This document shows, in pieces, positions 15,811 to 27,470 of a stretch of DNA of 64,000 nt. The stretch lies in contig OY998180.1 in the NCBI GenBank assembly GCA_963921935.1, positions 61,458,551 to 61,522,550 on the forward strand. The letters run 5' to 3'. The notes beneath the pieces are model-generated. The model was given only the letters and a program-made list of their open reading frames with translations, did not search any database and had not been told where the DNA came from. Position 1 is the first letter of the stretch. The number at the start of each line of letters is the position of its first letter. Position numbers and translations under genes: made by a program. Source of the stretch: Galeruca laticollis. Taxonomy: Eukaryota; Arthropoda; Insecta; Coleoptera; Chrysomelidae.

Positions 15811-17069
15811 CAACCATGTATGGAAAACGTTCTCGTATGAACGATATGCCTCCAATGTTTGATATCTATCGCAAGCCGAGATTCGATGAATCGATTCGCA
15901 AAGCTGAATACAGAACATATGCTCCGTTCATCAAATCGTTCAGTTGCAGTGACATTGTGGAATTTAGCATCAATCAAGTTGATTCGTTTTTTGCAATGAA
16001 CGAAACATTGTTGTGCATTAAAGGTTCGCTCAATATACATGGAGCCGGTGATGTAAAGCTGGCAAATAATTTTGGTGCTTTCCTTTTCGATTCGTGCACA
16101 TACAGTGAAAGCGCAAGAGAAATGGAAACGGTTCGAGATCCTGGAATCGTGAGTGCTGTACGTGCCATGACGTGCTACAATCAAGAAGATTCCAATCATA
16201 TGGCTATAGCAGGCTGGAATTATCCCAAAGATCCCATCCTTAATGCTCCAGATAAATCATTCAACCTACAAATTCCTCTCAAGCACATTTTCAACATTTT
16301 CAATGACTATCCCATGATTACATGTGGACGGCAAACAATACGTTTGGTTCGAGCTCGAAACGATAATGATTGTGTATATATCACAGAAAAAAATGTTGCC
16401 GGTGTGACTTCCACTACAACTGTTAGCATAAACATTACCAACATCGAATTGAAAATCAAGCATATCTACCCTAATGATGATATTAAGTTGGAACTGATGA
16501 GGACCATTCAAAAGGATCAGCCTATAGTTATTCCATTTAGAAAGTGGGAGATACATGAACTGCCATCCATCACCAGAAATGCTAGACGTGAAGTTTGGGC
16601 TGTTAAAACTACAACTTCAGTGGAACGACCTCGTTATGTTATTGTTTTCTTTCAAACCAACAAACGTGACAACAACACAACTGATCCAACTTTATTTGAC
16701 AATGCAGACATTCAAAGTATCAGGTTATCGCTAAATGGAGAGTATTATCCCAATGAAAGAATGCAGTTGGATTTTACCAAGAATGATTACAATGAGGCAT
16801 ATTTCAACTATACTGAATTTTATCCTAGCTATATGAATTCGACACAGAAGCGTCCTCTGTTGGATTATTCCTCATTCAAGAGGCGTGCATTGTTTGTTAT
16901 CGATTGCTCGAAACAAGAAGAAAGCATGAAGGCATCTACAGTTGATGTAAAACTTGACATTGAAGCAAACATTGGTTTCCCCGAAAATACCAAAGTATAT
17001 TGCATCATAATACACGATTGCGTAATGGAGTATTTCCCCCTCACCGAAATTGTTAAGAATTTAAACTAG
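15807..17069 (+). CDS. Hexon-like double jelly-roll major capsid protein
   Basis: 420 residues. It contains the long conserved core seen in insect adintovirus-like capsid proteins: strands around IVEFSINQVDSFFAMNETLL, the NNFGAFLFDS segment, an Ile/Val-rich central strand set, RYVIVFFQTNKRDN, and NEAYFNYTEFYPSYM. Length, composition (two beta-rich halves) and location after penton fit the double jelly-roll hexon. It assembles the capsid shell (family knowledge). No dedicated TATA/TCAGT is seen, so it is probably translated from the penton/basic-protein transcript, helped by the ATGA overlap. Confidence 0.85.
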   Translation: MTTMYGKRSRMNDMPPMFDIYRKPRFDESIRKAEYRTYAPFIKSFSCSDIVEFSINQVDSFFAMNETLLCIKGSLNIHGAGDVKLANNFGAFLFDSCTYSESAREMETVRDPGIVSAVRAMTCYNQEDSNHMAIAGWNYPKDPILNAPDKSFNLQIPLKHIFNIFNDYPMITCGRQTIRLVRARNDNDCVYITEKNVAGVTSTTTVSINITNIELKIKHIYPNDDIKLELMRTIQKDQPIVIPFRKWEIHELPSITRNARREVWAVKTTTSVERPRYVIVFFQTNKRDNNTTDPTLFDNADIQSIRLSLNGEYYPNERMQLDFTKNDYNEAYFNYTEFYPSYMNSTQKRPLLDYSSFKRRALFVIDCSKQEESMKASTVDVKLDIEANIGFPENTKVYCIIIHDCVMEYFPLTEIVKNLN

Positions 17070-17114
17070 AATGTGCTACTGCTGCTGCACGTTAGTATTC
17101 TAGCAATCATCATC

Positions 17115-17591
17115 ATGAGAGTTGCATTCGTGGACATCCAAGGATTCGTCGTTGATGGATGCTTTGTTCCCAAAGAACTCACCATCGAGATTGGTTTTAA
17201 GCAGAGTCACTACATGTTTTTGCCACCTCAATCGTTTGATACATTAAGTCAGCGTGATAAGAAAACTGTGAAATACCTGGAAAAAAATGTGCATGGCATT
17301 CGATACTCTTCAGGTGACATCGAGTATAGCGAAATAAATGTAATATTGGAAACTAAGCTGTTGTATGCTGCAGACTTCATTTACGTACGCGGACAGCAAA
17401 AGGCTGAATTTCTACAAAAGAAATGTCACATTTTTAGTGTCTTTCCCATCATTATTGACGTCTGCAAGTTTGATGGTACATCATTGGCAACTGGAAACTT
17501 TGAACGTGATTCCTGTCACGCCACTGGAGGATCCTCCAGAAATGTACAATATCTCCGACAATGGTTTTTAAATATTGCGTTACCTTTGTAA
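17115..17591 (+). CDS. Unknown 158-aa protein (VDIQGF family)
   Basis: 158 residues from the ATG at 17115; the frame is open upstream to 17073 but only with a GTG. It starts AFVDIQGFVV, followed by FVPKELTIEIG, SHYMFLPPQSFDTL, HGIRYSSG and DFIYVRGQQKAEFLQKK. This set recurs in proteins of insect adintovirus-like elements as I remember them. The acidic residue in the first strand followed by later conserved Asp/Lys could hint at an RNase H-like fold, but that is speculation. Last gene of the plus block; poly(A) signal at 17605. Confidence 0.7.
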   Translation: MRVAFVDIQGFVVDGCFVPKELTIEIGFKQSHYMFLPPQSFDTLSQRDKKTVKYLEKNVHGIRYSSGDIEYSEINVILETKLLYAADFIYVRGQQKAEFLQKKCHIFSVFPIIIDVCKFDGTSLATGNFERDSCHATGGSSRNVQYLRQWFLNIALPL

Positions 17592-17604
17592 TTATTATAT
17601 CAAT

Positions 17605-17610
17605 AATAAA
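17605..17610 (+). terminator. Polyadenylation signal of the plus block
   Basis: AATAAA 14 bases after the stop of the last plus-strand gene. It probably ends the capsid transcripts. Confidence 0.55.
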
Positions 17611-17882
17611 TGATTTTTTTAAAGTGGATTTTTTTTTACACACACCATTTAGACGTCCCACTCAACAAACTAAATATCTTTTTTAACAAGAAACGTATAA
17701 GAAACAACCCCTGTATACATTTTATGACAAAGAATCATAGACACTTTTGATTTCACTCGTATGCTGTGAAGGCATCAATCTTGGAATATTAAAATGTAAA
17801 GTGCAACTTTCAAAATTACGTGGGGTCACTGACACCCAACGCAAAGTGTTAAAACCCAAATAAGACATTTATAAATAAACCA

Positions 17883-17960
17883 TGATAGCGCAACGGTTAC
17901 GGACTGTGTTAGGAACGAGAAGATGCTGTGTGTTCTTAGTTCGAATTTCACAGACATCCA
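17883..17960 (+). other. tRNA-like segment, interior decayed copy
   Basis: TAGCGCAACGG at 17886..17896 (A box) and AGTTCGAATTTCAC near 17938..17951 (B box with a mismatched T-arm). It is a diverged copy of the TIR segment. Confidence 0.5.
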
Positions 17961-18148
17961 TTTTTTTTCAATTTTATAAATTGCATGATTTTTTTTTTCA
18001 AGCGGATTTTTTTTTTACATACACACCATATGAAATTTAGACGTCCCACTCAACTATCTTTTTTAACAAGAGCGCCAAAAGTATCTGGGGTCACTGACAC
18101 CCAACGGATGAAGGTAAAACCCAAATAAGAAATTTATACAAATAACCT

Positions 18149-18229
18149 CGATAGCGCAACGGTTAGGGACTGTGTTAGGAACGAGAAAGTCGCTGTGTGT
18201 GTCGTGAGTTCGAATCTCACGGTCGACCA
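18149..18229 (+). other. tRNA-like segment with pol III A and B boxes (right TIR)
   Basis: A box TAGCGCAACGG at 18152..18162 and T-arm GTGAG-TTCGAAT-CTCAC at 18204..18220, followed by GGTCGACCA. The 5' side does not pair with the 3' acceptor strand and no clear anticodon arm forms, so this is tRNA-derived or tRNA-like. Confidence 0.55.
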
Positions 18230-18616
18230 TTTTTTCAATTTTATAAATTGGAAGTGTTGTGGTGGACCACGATTGACGTCACAGAAGATGGATGCCGTAG
18301 GGATTTTACTGACGTCACAGAAGATGCCGTCGCGACATTCGAATCACCCGCCAACGACACAACCCACCAAATTGGAAGTGCTACGTCACACATGTGGATG
18401 GACCATGATTGACGTCACAGAAGATGGATGCCGTCACAGTCGCGACATTCGAAATACTCGCCAACGACCCGCCATTGACACAAGATGGATACGACACACG
18501 TCACACCAACACGTCCGCCATTGACACAAGATGGATGCCACTTCCGGTGCGCGCGCACAGTCAACGAAATCCAACATGGCCGACTTCCGTCCCAGAACCG
18601 GCTTAGTATATCTACT
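18149..18616. repeat. Right terminal inverted repeat (468 bp)
   Basis: Inverted copy of 1623..2090, ending TATATCTACT at 18616. TGACGTCA palindromes are at 18274, 18310 and 18410, in mirror register with the left copy. Confidence 0.95.
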
Positions 18617-18622
18617 CCTTTA
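18617..18622. repeat. Target site duplication, right copy
   Basis: CCTTTA, identical to 1617..1622. Confidence 0.95.
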
Positions 18623-21600
18623 TATGACGTTTGAAGAAAAATAATGATTATTTTACAGTTTTTCAGTGTTAAGACGCATTTCTTTGTATTAACAATAACA
18701 ACTGGGTTGTCATTCTTTTAAAATTAAAAAGAATATTTTCACTCACCTAGTAGTGACTTTTATTTAAATAATCTCAACAGGAAAGATTATGGATATACTT
18801 TCCTAGATTAAATTCAACTTTGTGATTTTTCTTATTTTCATACTCACTTGTTGAAATAAGAACAATTGCTTTATTATTTCAACGAGAAAACAAAAGCGGT
18901 ACGGATTTCTTGCACTGTACACAAAATAAAATCATTTCTCTTATTTCCATCAACAATATTTCACAACGTCATCAAACCAATTCCGTCAATGCAGTGATAG
19001 TTATTGAATGTAACTTATGGATAGTGAAGGATGGAACTTCCCGAAACTTGTTTCAAAGTTAGATTACTTCCATCCAGTATGGATGGAGAGCGTCTCTACA
19101 TACGTCGTGATCTATGATTATTTCATTCACAGTTCGGCTATTGTTTTAAAATTTCGGGTATGCAACCGTCTAGATAAGTTTGCCGCAGTTTGAATCGTTG
19201 ATCTGGATGCAAAAGTGACCAGAAACTCGTGTTAAATATAATTAGACACGATTCAGTGTTATTTTTAGCAAATGAATTCGTAAATTACTTTTAACTAGTT
19301 TATCGAATAGTTCTGCATATGTATTAGTGAAGAACGTGATAACTAATTAGCCAATTATTATACATTACATATTAATTGGTAGCGTTCTTATCACTAATTC
19401 AACCAATTGAAACTTATTTGGAAGAGAAAATATTCTAATTTACACTTCAAAGCAAATCGTTATGACATAGTTAGACACAATGTGACGATGAAGAGAAAAC
19501 CATATATTTGCCAAAAAAAATCTGTAGTTCTGATGGATTCCAAAGAAAGAGTGTAAAATATAGCAGAGAAAATTTCTTGTCTGTGTATAGTATCTTTTTA
19601 AACACTTGTTACCTAAATACGTAGGAACAATAAGTCGTTTATAGGTTAGTACGTTCGTAGCAACAATTTTACATATATTTAAATACATTTCGTTACCTCG
19701 TCTTAGGGAATGTAATCAAATTATTAAGTATTTGAAATTATAGTAACACGCATAAACGTTTTGAGACCTCTAACAAATTAATTGGCGTTACATTAATCCT
19801 TTAACGTAATTATCATTTAAATCGAAATCAATCTAAAATTATATATTTTTCAATAAAAGCGGATAATAACGTTAAATCAGTGTTTGTGTATATTTACTGA
19901 CAAATTATTATTATATACATATAGTTCTTAATTAATTCACAGCTATAAATTCTAATCGTCACTATAAATAATGATGTAATACTTTTCAAAAACTAATAAT
20001 CAACGTTTTATGCTAATCGTAAGGTCGTTTACAGCAATACTTCGTTATTACTTACTATTTTTGATGATTTATTTTTTTAATTTTAGTGGCATTAATAAAA
20101 TTAACATATTGACAGCCAAAACTAAATAATATTGTTAAATATTCACAAAAATCGAATAATTTTAAGAAATAATGTTAGTAAATTTATTGGTACTATATTA
20201 CGAATATTGTCATATTTGGACAAACATGCCGAGAGTTGACGTCCATAATATTTACTAAAACTTCGTGGGCTCAAAACATATACACAACGACAAAAATATT
20301 AAATAAACAGGGCTTGGAAGCTACTTTCAATAACACTCTTATGGAAATAGTTGTCATGAAGTCTGCATTGGCAAATTTATTACCTCTATTGCCTCAATGC
20401 TAATATCTGAATGTTTCCACTAATGTGGTTACTAAGGGATGGGCAGGGCAATCAAGCAAACTGACCATATCAACGTTCATATCAGTCAGGATATACTTTT
20501 AGCTTTAAAAAAAATGCCCTAACATATTTACCAGAGAAAATTTAAAAAAAGATATCAAGAAGTAAAACAAAAAATGCTTTGAAGGTACCACCTTATTTTT
20601 GTTTTGTATTTTGTGTTGATCTATTTCTGCCATTAGTGCAAATTGGATTTTTTTAATATTCTCAACCGAAGGTAGGGATCTTTAACAACAACTTCTATGG
20701 AGTTTTTTTCCTACTTCCTGGGAAATTAGTAGACTTGCAAGGGTGTTATAGAAGTTTCCTTTCATTATACCATTAATATTTAGTATTATTCCTGCTTATT
20801 TCAAGTTCTTTCATTTCCTCGTTCATTTCCTTCGTGCCTGTTAAAGAGGTCGTAATGCCAGTAAGATACTTTCACACTTTGAAATAGTCCAAATAAGCCT
20901 GGGGATGGTCTTTTATGCCGTCTAACATATTTTCTCATTAGTATTTATTGCCAAAATGGTAATGGAAATGAATCTGCGCTTTAAGGAAATGAATAACATG
21001 AATAAATTATGGAATAGTAACAAAAATATAATAAAATATCAGTAAAAATAAATAAATAATAATGTTTCAGTAATCTAGAACTTGTAGTACATCCTATCTC
21101 ACGAGGTATATCTGAAAAATCTACAGACCTAACACTACTTTTCCAATTAACATTTAATCGCGTCATTAGTGAGTAGTACTGTTGGTGGGTTTAACACACA
21201 TTCGCGAACATGTGGGTTGAACTGATTTTTTCGCCTCTTGACAAATTTGCAACAAAATATAGCAAAACCGGTTTAATGAGACGCAAAACATTCTAACAGA
21301 AAAAAAGTATTTTAAAAAGTAATGGTAGAATTTTCCTAATTAACGAGTATTAAATGTATTAAGCACTTACTTAACTACTGCTAAGGAGAAATTAAGTTAC
21401 ACTACATGATTTATTACATTAATTAAAGTTGAAATTTAATAGACAGGTTAGTGGGAGCTGTCTTAAAGATAAGGATAAAACGATTACGGATAACTTTGGC
21501 AGGATAACTTTGGCAGGATAACTTTGGCGTTATATACTAGGAAAGTTTGCAATGTAGCAAAGTATAGAATAGACCATCTGGTATTTTTGTGAATATTAGA

Positions 21601-24600
21601 AGGTACAGATTTTATCTTTATTATAATATTCATTGTTATGGAACTTCATTTTATATTTAACAATATTATTTAACCTTTCAACTTTTACTATTTCTATTAT
21701 CGATAAACCTTCAACTGCACAGACTATTCTCAAGTATTTAGTAATCTAATTTGTTGCAACAAAAATCTTTTGTTCATTTTTACGCTACTATAAATCATAT
21801 TTTTTATTGCGGAGCATTAACCTGATTATGTTAAAAAGCCAGACATGAACCAAAACTAATTGTTACGCATGGCGGTTTTGTGGTGTGTATCATTAATGAG
21901 ATGAATTCATTTACTTTTAAATTTATATTAATTGGGGTTTGATACTAGTAGAGACACATGCACGTGGTTTAAATATGGTACCAAACAATTGCTTAACCCA
22001 CATGGTCAAACCCACATGGAGCCACACAAATAAATAAAGCAAGCCAGTAAGTAGTTTTAAGATGAATGTCAGATAAAACACGTACACAACCAGATGATTA
22101 GAACTTCCTCGAATGTAGGAGATAATAGTTTGAACTTGAAAAAAAAAAAGATATTACTTAAGTAATGAGAGTTAAATTACATGCGTAATCAATGTTCCTA
22201 AAATCCCAGACGATTAAAAATAATGAGCATTTTAGTATTATTAATGTGGTAATCTGTAAATAAATAAATATAATCTCAAGTACAGTATGTCTTTGAATTA
22301 TTGATTCTTATTTATCTCTAGACGATATACGTCTTTATGGTATGTTATTTTAGATATTATACAATTTTTTAACATGGAAGAGTTGTATAAAATACCCAAT
22401 TAGGTATACAAAGGTGGTAGATTTTATTACAGACAAATTGAATTGTTCATTATTGTAACTTCATACTCGTTTGTTGCATGTAACAAGTAAAGTATTTTCA
22501 GAAACATGGGAGACCAATCAAATATCCAATAGGAAGAGATTATAATCTGTTTGAAAGAGACAGAAAGTAATAAAACCTAATTTAACATGCCGAACCAATA
22601 CCGGGTGGGCATATAAAATTTCAGAATTTGCCATATTTTTCCTACGCTGTAACCTTCGTTTAGCCATGTCCAGTCCAAATAGTACATTTATTTATTTTCA
22701 ATGCGAAACTGCCTATATTTTTCGATTAAAAGAGACTATCTGTTTACCTTTTCCCATCTAAAATTCATCTCTCGCAGAATTTTCCACAGTTTATCTCTTC
22801 CAATTTCCGAAATAATTTTGTCTTTTCTCAATGTATAAATTTTTTTATCTAATGTAGGAATTTCATTATTAAAGTAGAATGAATGTACTTTTCTTCTTAT
22901 GACTTGTTTTTTTTTCCTCGCCGATAGTTACCTTACGCCTTCCTAGGGTTTTTTTGAGCACGCTTCCACTAAACCATCGACACTTATTTCAAATTTTTTA
23001 TGTTTAAGCGAATTAAATACGGTTAATATAATTATCTTTTCGTTGATGGATAAAGCACATTTAGATATACGTTTAAATGGAGTGAAATTTGAAAGATTTT
23101 CCATTCTGAAAAATGCTGTTTCTAAAATAATATAATCTGCTTAATATATTAAAGGATGTTTCATGTCACAAATACAAGCATTGACTGTTAACTATCATTG
23201 AGACCTTTATCTCTCCAAGTAAAGTGCTTGTCCAGATAAATGGTTGAATACAATAATAAAAGTTTATGTCCATTGCAGGCCTCATTTTAACTATTTTCTA
23301 GGTATACATAGATCTAAAAAGATGATAAGCAACGGCTCTCTAATGGCGAAACCCAAATAAGCTATTATTGAGTCAGAACCATTTTTCGTGAAAAGAACTT
23401 CACATGATTTTAGGATATTGCATAAATATAAAATTCACAATTATTTAGAATCATAAGCCGGTACGGTACGTCCTTGAAATGGTCATTTTACAATGGTTTA
23501 TTGCTATCTGCCTTTTTCAAATACAGTATAACTCATTATTATTCTTTTTGTTGTTAAATTGGAATTGGCTTTTGTAAAAAATTGTTTTAGAAGCGGAAAC
23601 TCTACAAAAATTTACCTTTTGCACAAATTTTATCGCTAAATAAACTAATAATTTTTAAACTGTAAATTCAACAATTATTTAATTATGTGAAGTTTTAAGT
23701 AGCATACAATTTTTGTAAATAACTGAAAAATAAAGAATAATGAATCAATCCGCAATCGCTCAATAACTACTATTTAGATCTGCAATTAGGTACAAACACA
23801 GACGTTTTAACTTTACCTAATAGACAAGAAGCACGTATTGCTCAATGGTTCCATATTCCCTTATTGGTAAGTATTTTTATACCGTTCCTTATTATATATT
23901 CTGTAGGTTCATCATTACACTATCTCATTTGGTACGAACTGTCTGTTAATTGTGCATTCAGTAGCATCGTCAAGATATTCAAGTGATTCCTGCTTGAACC
24001 TATTTAAAGTCCTGTAGTTGAATTTATGTGGCTCATTCCTAGATTCTCTTCCAACGTCGTTGTGTTTTAGATTTCCAGAAGCCCGTGAAGGTAACTCATT
24101 GTGACTTAGCTTCGACACATACAGGCAAATGCATGTTGTATAGCCTTTCCTTTTGTAATTTTTTATACCGACCATACTTTAAATTTCCACTACATCAACA
24201 CTAACACAATTATTTTGACGCACGTTTCGTGATATTGTTTGTCTCCAGGGACCGAAGTAAAATTAAAGCAAAGCTCAATTTTGACAGTTTACTTATAAAC
24301 GAATTCGGAATCAGCATGGTCTGAAACCTCTCCAATTCCGAAAAATCATTTTTTTTATACAGGGTCATTCAGGTCTACGTATACATACACTGTGGCGCTT
24401 CCTTTCTTTGTTTTTTATTCAATAAAGTATTGATAATTTTTATTTAATAAATATTCACATTTCATGTTGCCATAATCAAGAATATTGTTAAACCGAATTG
24501 TACTAACGAAAAATACGGCTTTATGTTGTAATTTATTACTCAATTTATACAAGACATAATGTTGCCTTTCTAATCTGTACGGATGCAGCGTGATCCAAAT

Positions 24601-26740
24601 ATCATGGAGCATTGTTTTAACTTATGCAAGATGACATACTCTAAGAAAACAGTGGTGCATGTTCTCACAACAAAAATTGTTCTGTAGGTGTAACCTATAT
24701 ACTCGTTTTTTGTTTTTGTGTCATATTACGTCCAATAATTGTTTTAATCTCGAAAAATATAGTGCCCCCTTTAACAAATACCTAATACTGCTAACAAAAA
24801 ATGTTTGGACAAAAAGAAATTAAAAAAAAATGACTTTGAATATAATCTTTGCATCACGTTATTTGAACACTTGTTAAATATTAATAATGACATGCAAATT
24901 CCGTGTTATAACCTTTTGTTGTGCAACGCTGCAGTTTATAAGAATGGTTCATAATCATTTGTAAGTTAAATCAACTCACGTATTGATGTCAAATTCCTGT
25001 TATAGGTCAGGCTCATTTTCAAATTAATGATGAGAATAATGCTTTGTCGTTATTTTCAGAGATGCGACTTTCTTAAAAACGCGAAAAATAATTTAGTCAC
25101 GTGAGATAAACAAAGATAACGATACATTTAGATGTAAATTTTTTAATACATAATTACGTCTATATCTAAAAGTATACAGGAATATTAACTGAGCAGAAAT
25201 ATAGAAAGATACGCAGGGTTGTTAAAAAATTTAGTTATATCTAAATACAAACAAACTAGACACTATTATGCTGCGTGACCTGCACGTGAAATATTTTTAC
25301 TATTGACGTCGTCGTTAACATTGGAAGGTTGATTTATGAATAATTGTTGATTTGATTATCACGAAGACACACTACGCAAGTTGTTGAACAATAGTTGAGA
25401 TGTAGATTAGTAACAAATATATCATGTGATACCTGAAATGCTTCAGGAAGTAGACGAATCTAAATCGTTATCTATAAAATTTGCTTTAAAATGGTTACTC
25501 ACCAATGTTTATTAATTATATGAAACTAATAAATTTTAAAACAATTCTTGATCCATAAAAACTATTAAAAATAAACGATATAAGATTAAAAAGAATATAA
25601 TTAAAACGTCCAATTGAAATGAACCACTTATCTATTTTACAGACCTCCAATTAAAGGTGATCCAAATATTAGATAATCGCTTGAATCGTTGAATATTAGA
25701 CAATTAAAAAGTTTTTATACAACAGAATACCTAATCGGATTAACAGAAGGCGCCACGTTTCCTATTTTAGAAATTGAGATTAGTGTAAAACGACAATAAA
25801 TAAAACGTAGATAAAGAAATATTTAACATACAAGTACGTAAAGTGATTAGAGATAATACGAGTATACGATATGAATTAAGTTGCAATGGTGATTTTAACG
25901 TTTTTAAATTAAAAGCTATAAGTTTTTTATCAATAATAGGAGATATAAGGACACATCAAGAGATTACTAAACACTATTTTTTTCATTATAACACGACCCG
26001 AGAAAATATATACGTATTTATGTTGTATTACTTATTTACCTACGTAAACCACCAAACACGTCAAATCATATAAAATATTCAATACTGCAAACAGTTCCCT
26101 AACAATTTGGAGTATTGTTACCCAAACTGACTTAATGATTACTTCACCATGGACCATGTAAATTTTATTACAGAAGACATAGATAAAAGTCTTTGTTTCG
26201 CATGATTTCTCGAAAACATTTGGTAAGGATTGGCCTATAAATTGACAAAAGTTTTTTTATATAATCAACAACCTTTTTAAGATCGAGCAAGAAGATGCAT
26301 AATCGGATCTGAAAGAATTTCAAATAGTTCAATATTCACTAATTCCATTTTTTTAATGATTCAAGAAGTGAACCAGTCTACAAACTAATCCTGAATATTT
26401 AAAAGACTTGAAGTAAGTGTTATTTGAGTGTTCTTTTTATTTCCTGCAGAAAGTTACAAACTCTATTGGAACATCAAAATTGAATTTAATGGTGTGTACT
26501 CAGATCACATATTTGCGAGTCATAGATAAACTTCCTACTTGGAACTTGTGAGTTTCTGACCACTACTCTGTCCTTTGGGAAAGGGAATGTAATTATCCCT
26601 TCAACAGTTCGTACGGTTAGTAGGAAAATAGCACTTAGTGTTGATAATGGATCATTTAAACTAATTATTAGTATAATTATTTATAGGTGATAAATTACGT
26701 GTGTTTTTCATACCAAAGGAGTACTTTGAGTATTATTATT
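18623..26740. other. AT-rich non-coding region
   Basis: About 8 kb without a supported gene. Three tandem GGATAACTTTGGCA units lie at 21488..21529. An open stretch at about 23757..23872 ends at a GTAAGT donor-like site and may be an isolated exon or repeat fragment. A minus-strand 86-codon frame at 23915..24175 has no recognisable motif. Everything else is low-complexity or unassigned. Confidence 0.5.
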
Positions 26741-27470
26741 ATTAGTGTTTTTAAATGAAACTCAAGGTCTCTAGTTAATTCCACAATATAATACAAGTTA
26801 TTGAAAATTCTAAAAAATTGACAATTGTTTCGATAAATCAATATCATCGTCAGAATGACAGAAGTTACATTTCATTTTATGCCTACCTGATGTTTAGAAG
26901 TTATTTTTGGCTAGACCAAGAAGTAACCTAACTTGTGATTGGCTTAATATATGTTTATAGAAAAAAGAAGAAGATGTGATATTACAAATATTGAAGCTTA
27001 GATATTATTAGCCCTATGGTGATATCCTGGATATCATTTTTCCAATTAAGATCAGTATAACTGTGCAATGATATAGAAAACCAGAAAAACTATATCTGCT
27101 GATCTTTACAATTATCACTTAAGAAGACAGTTTATTAGTGGAGAATTCCCTAGATTTAACTGTTCATTGACAACTTCATATTGTGGGTTTCTTAAATGTC
27201 TTCTTATTTCCAATTCTTCAAGGAAATCCAGTTCTTGTTTCTTTTCACAAATATGCAGTACTTCTAGTTCTGTGTTAGGTGTCAATGAATGATTGGTGTC
27301 AAGTAGATGTTTTGCGTAGTGGGATTTATCTGGTTGTTTTAATCTGTATGCTCGTAAGTGCTCACTGTATCGTATTTCAAAATTCCTAAGGGTCTGACCC
27401 AAATAGACAGCATTACATTCTGGACATTTGAGTTTATATATACCTGACTTCTTTAATAGTGGTATTTTTG
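26741..27470 (-). mobile_element. Truncated Penelope-like element 3' end
   Basis: On the minus strand the region from about 27470 to 27115 encodes a GIY-YIG endonuclease: SGIYKLKCPECNAVYLGQT, then RNFEIRYSEH and KSHYAKHLLDTNHSL. This is the C-terminal domain typical of Penelope-like retroelements. No reverse transcriptase is present upstream. The 3' untranslated part runs to a hammerhead ribozyme motif and a terminal ~75-bp segment that recurs in the palindrome at 33704..33897. It is a 5'-truncated copy. Confidence 0.75.
26814..26862 (-). ncRNA. Minimal type I hammerhead ribozyme
   Basis: On the minus strand: CTGACGA (26853..26847, fits CUGANGA), stem II GATA...TATC, GAAA (26831..26828), a very short stem III ACA/TGT with a 2-nt loop, and the cleavage triplet GTC (26822..26820). 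Stem I is weak, about three pairs. Penelope-like elements are known to carry such minimal hammerheads in their terminal repeats. Confidence 0.65.

Larger units (their letters stand above)
17620..18240. repeat. Tandem duplication of TIR-adjacent sequence
   Basis: Two diverged copies of a ~370-bp unit. Both contain AAGYGGATTTTTTTTTACA, TTTAGACGTCCCACTCAAC, GGGGTCACTGACACCCAACG, AAAACCCAAATAAGA and then the tRNA-like block (first copy about 17883..17960, second 18149..18229). The second copy runs into the right TIR; the first is interior and decayed. Confidence 0.8.
1623..18616. mobile_element. Complete Polinton/Maverick (adintovirus-like) element
   Basis: A 16,994-bp element bounded by 468-bp inverted repeats that begin AGTAGATATAC and by a 6-bp target duplication. 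It encodes the diagnostic Polinton set: protein-primed PolB, retrovirus-like integrase, FtsK/HerA-type ATPase, adenain-like cysteine protease, and double and single jelly-roll capsid proteins. It also carries a parvovirus-type PLA2 domain, a DUF8207-like protein and several small genes common in insect adintovirus-like elements. Genes are in two divergent blocks that meet at about 13317..13387. TIR identity and mostly open frames suggest a young insertion. Whether it is an endogenous virus or a transposon cannot be decided from sequence alone. Confidence 0.96.

Noticed and set aside
15675..16199. 174-codon minus-strand frame opposite the hexon start
   Set aside because: Antisense shadow; composition is atypical and it overlaps three supported plus-strand genes.
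18149..18229. Functional tRNA gene
   Set aside because: The T-arm and both boxes are good, but the acceptor strands do not pair and no convincing anticodon arm forms. Reported as tRNA-like only.
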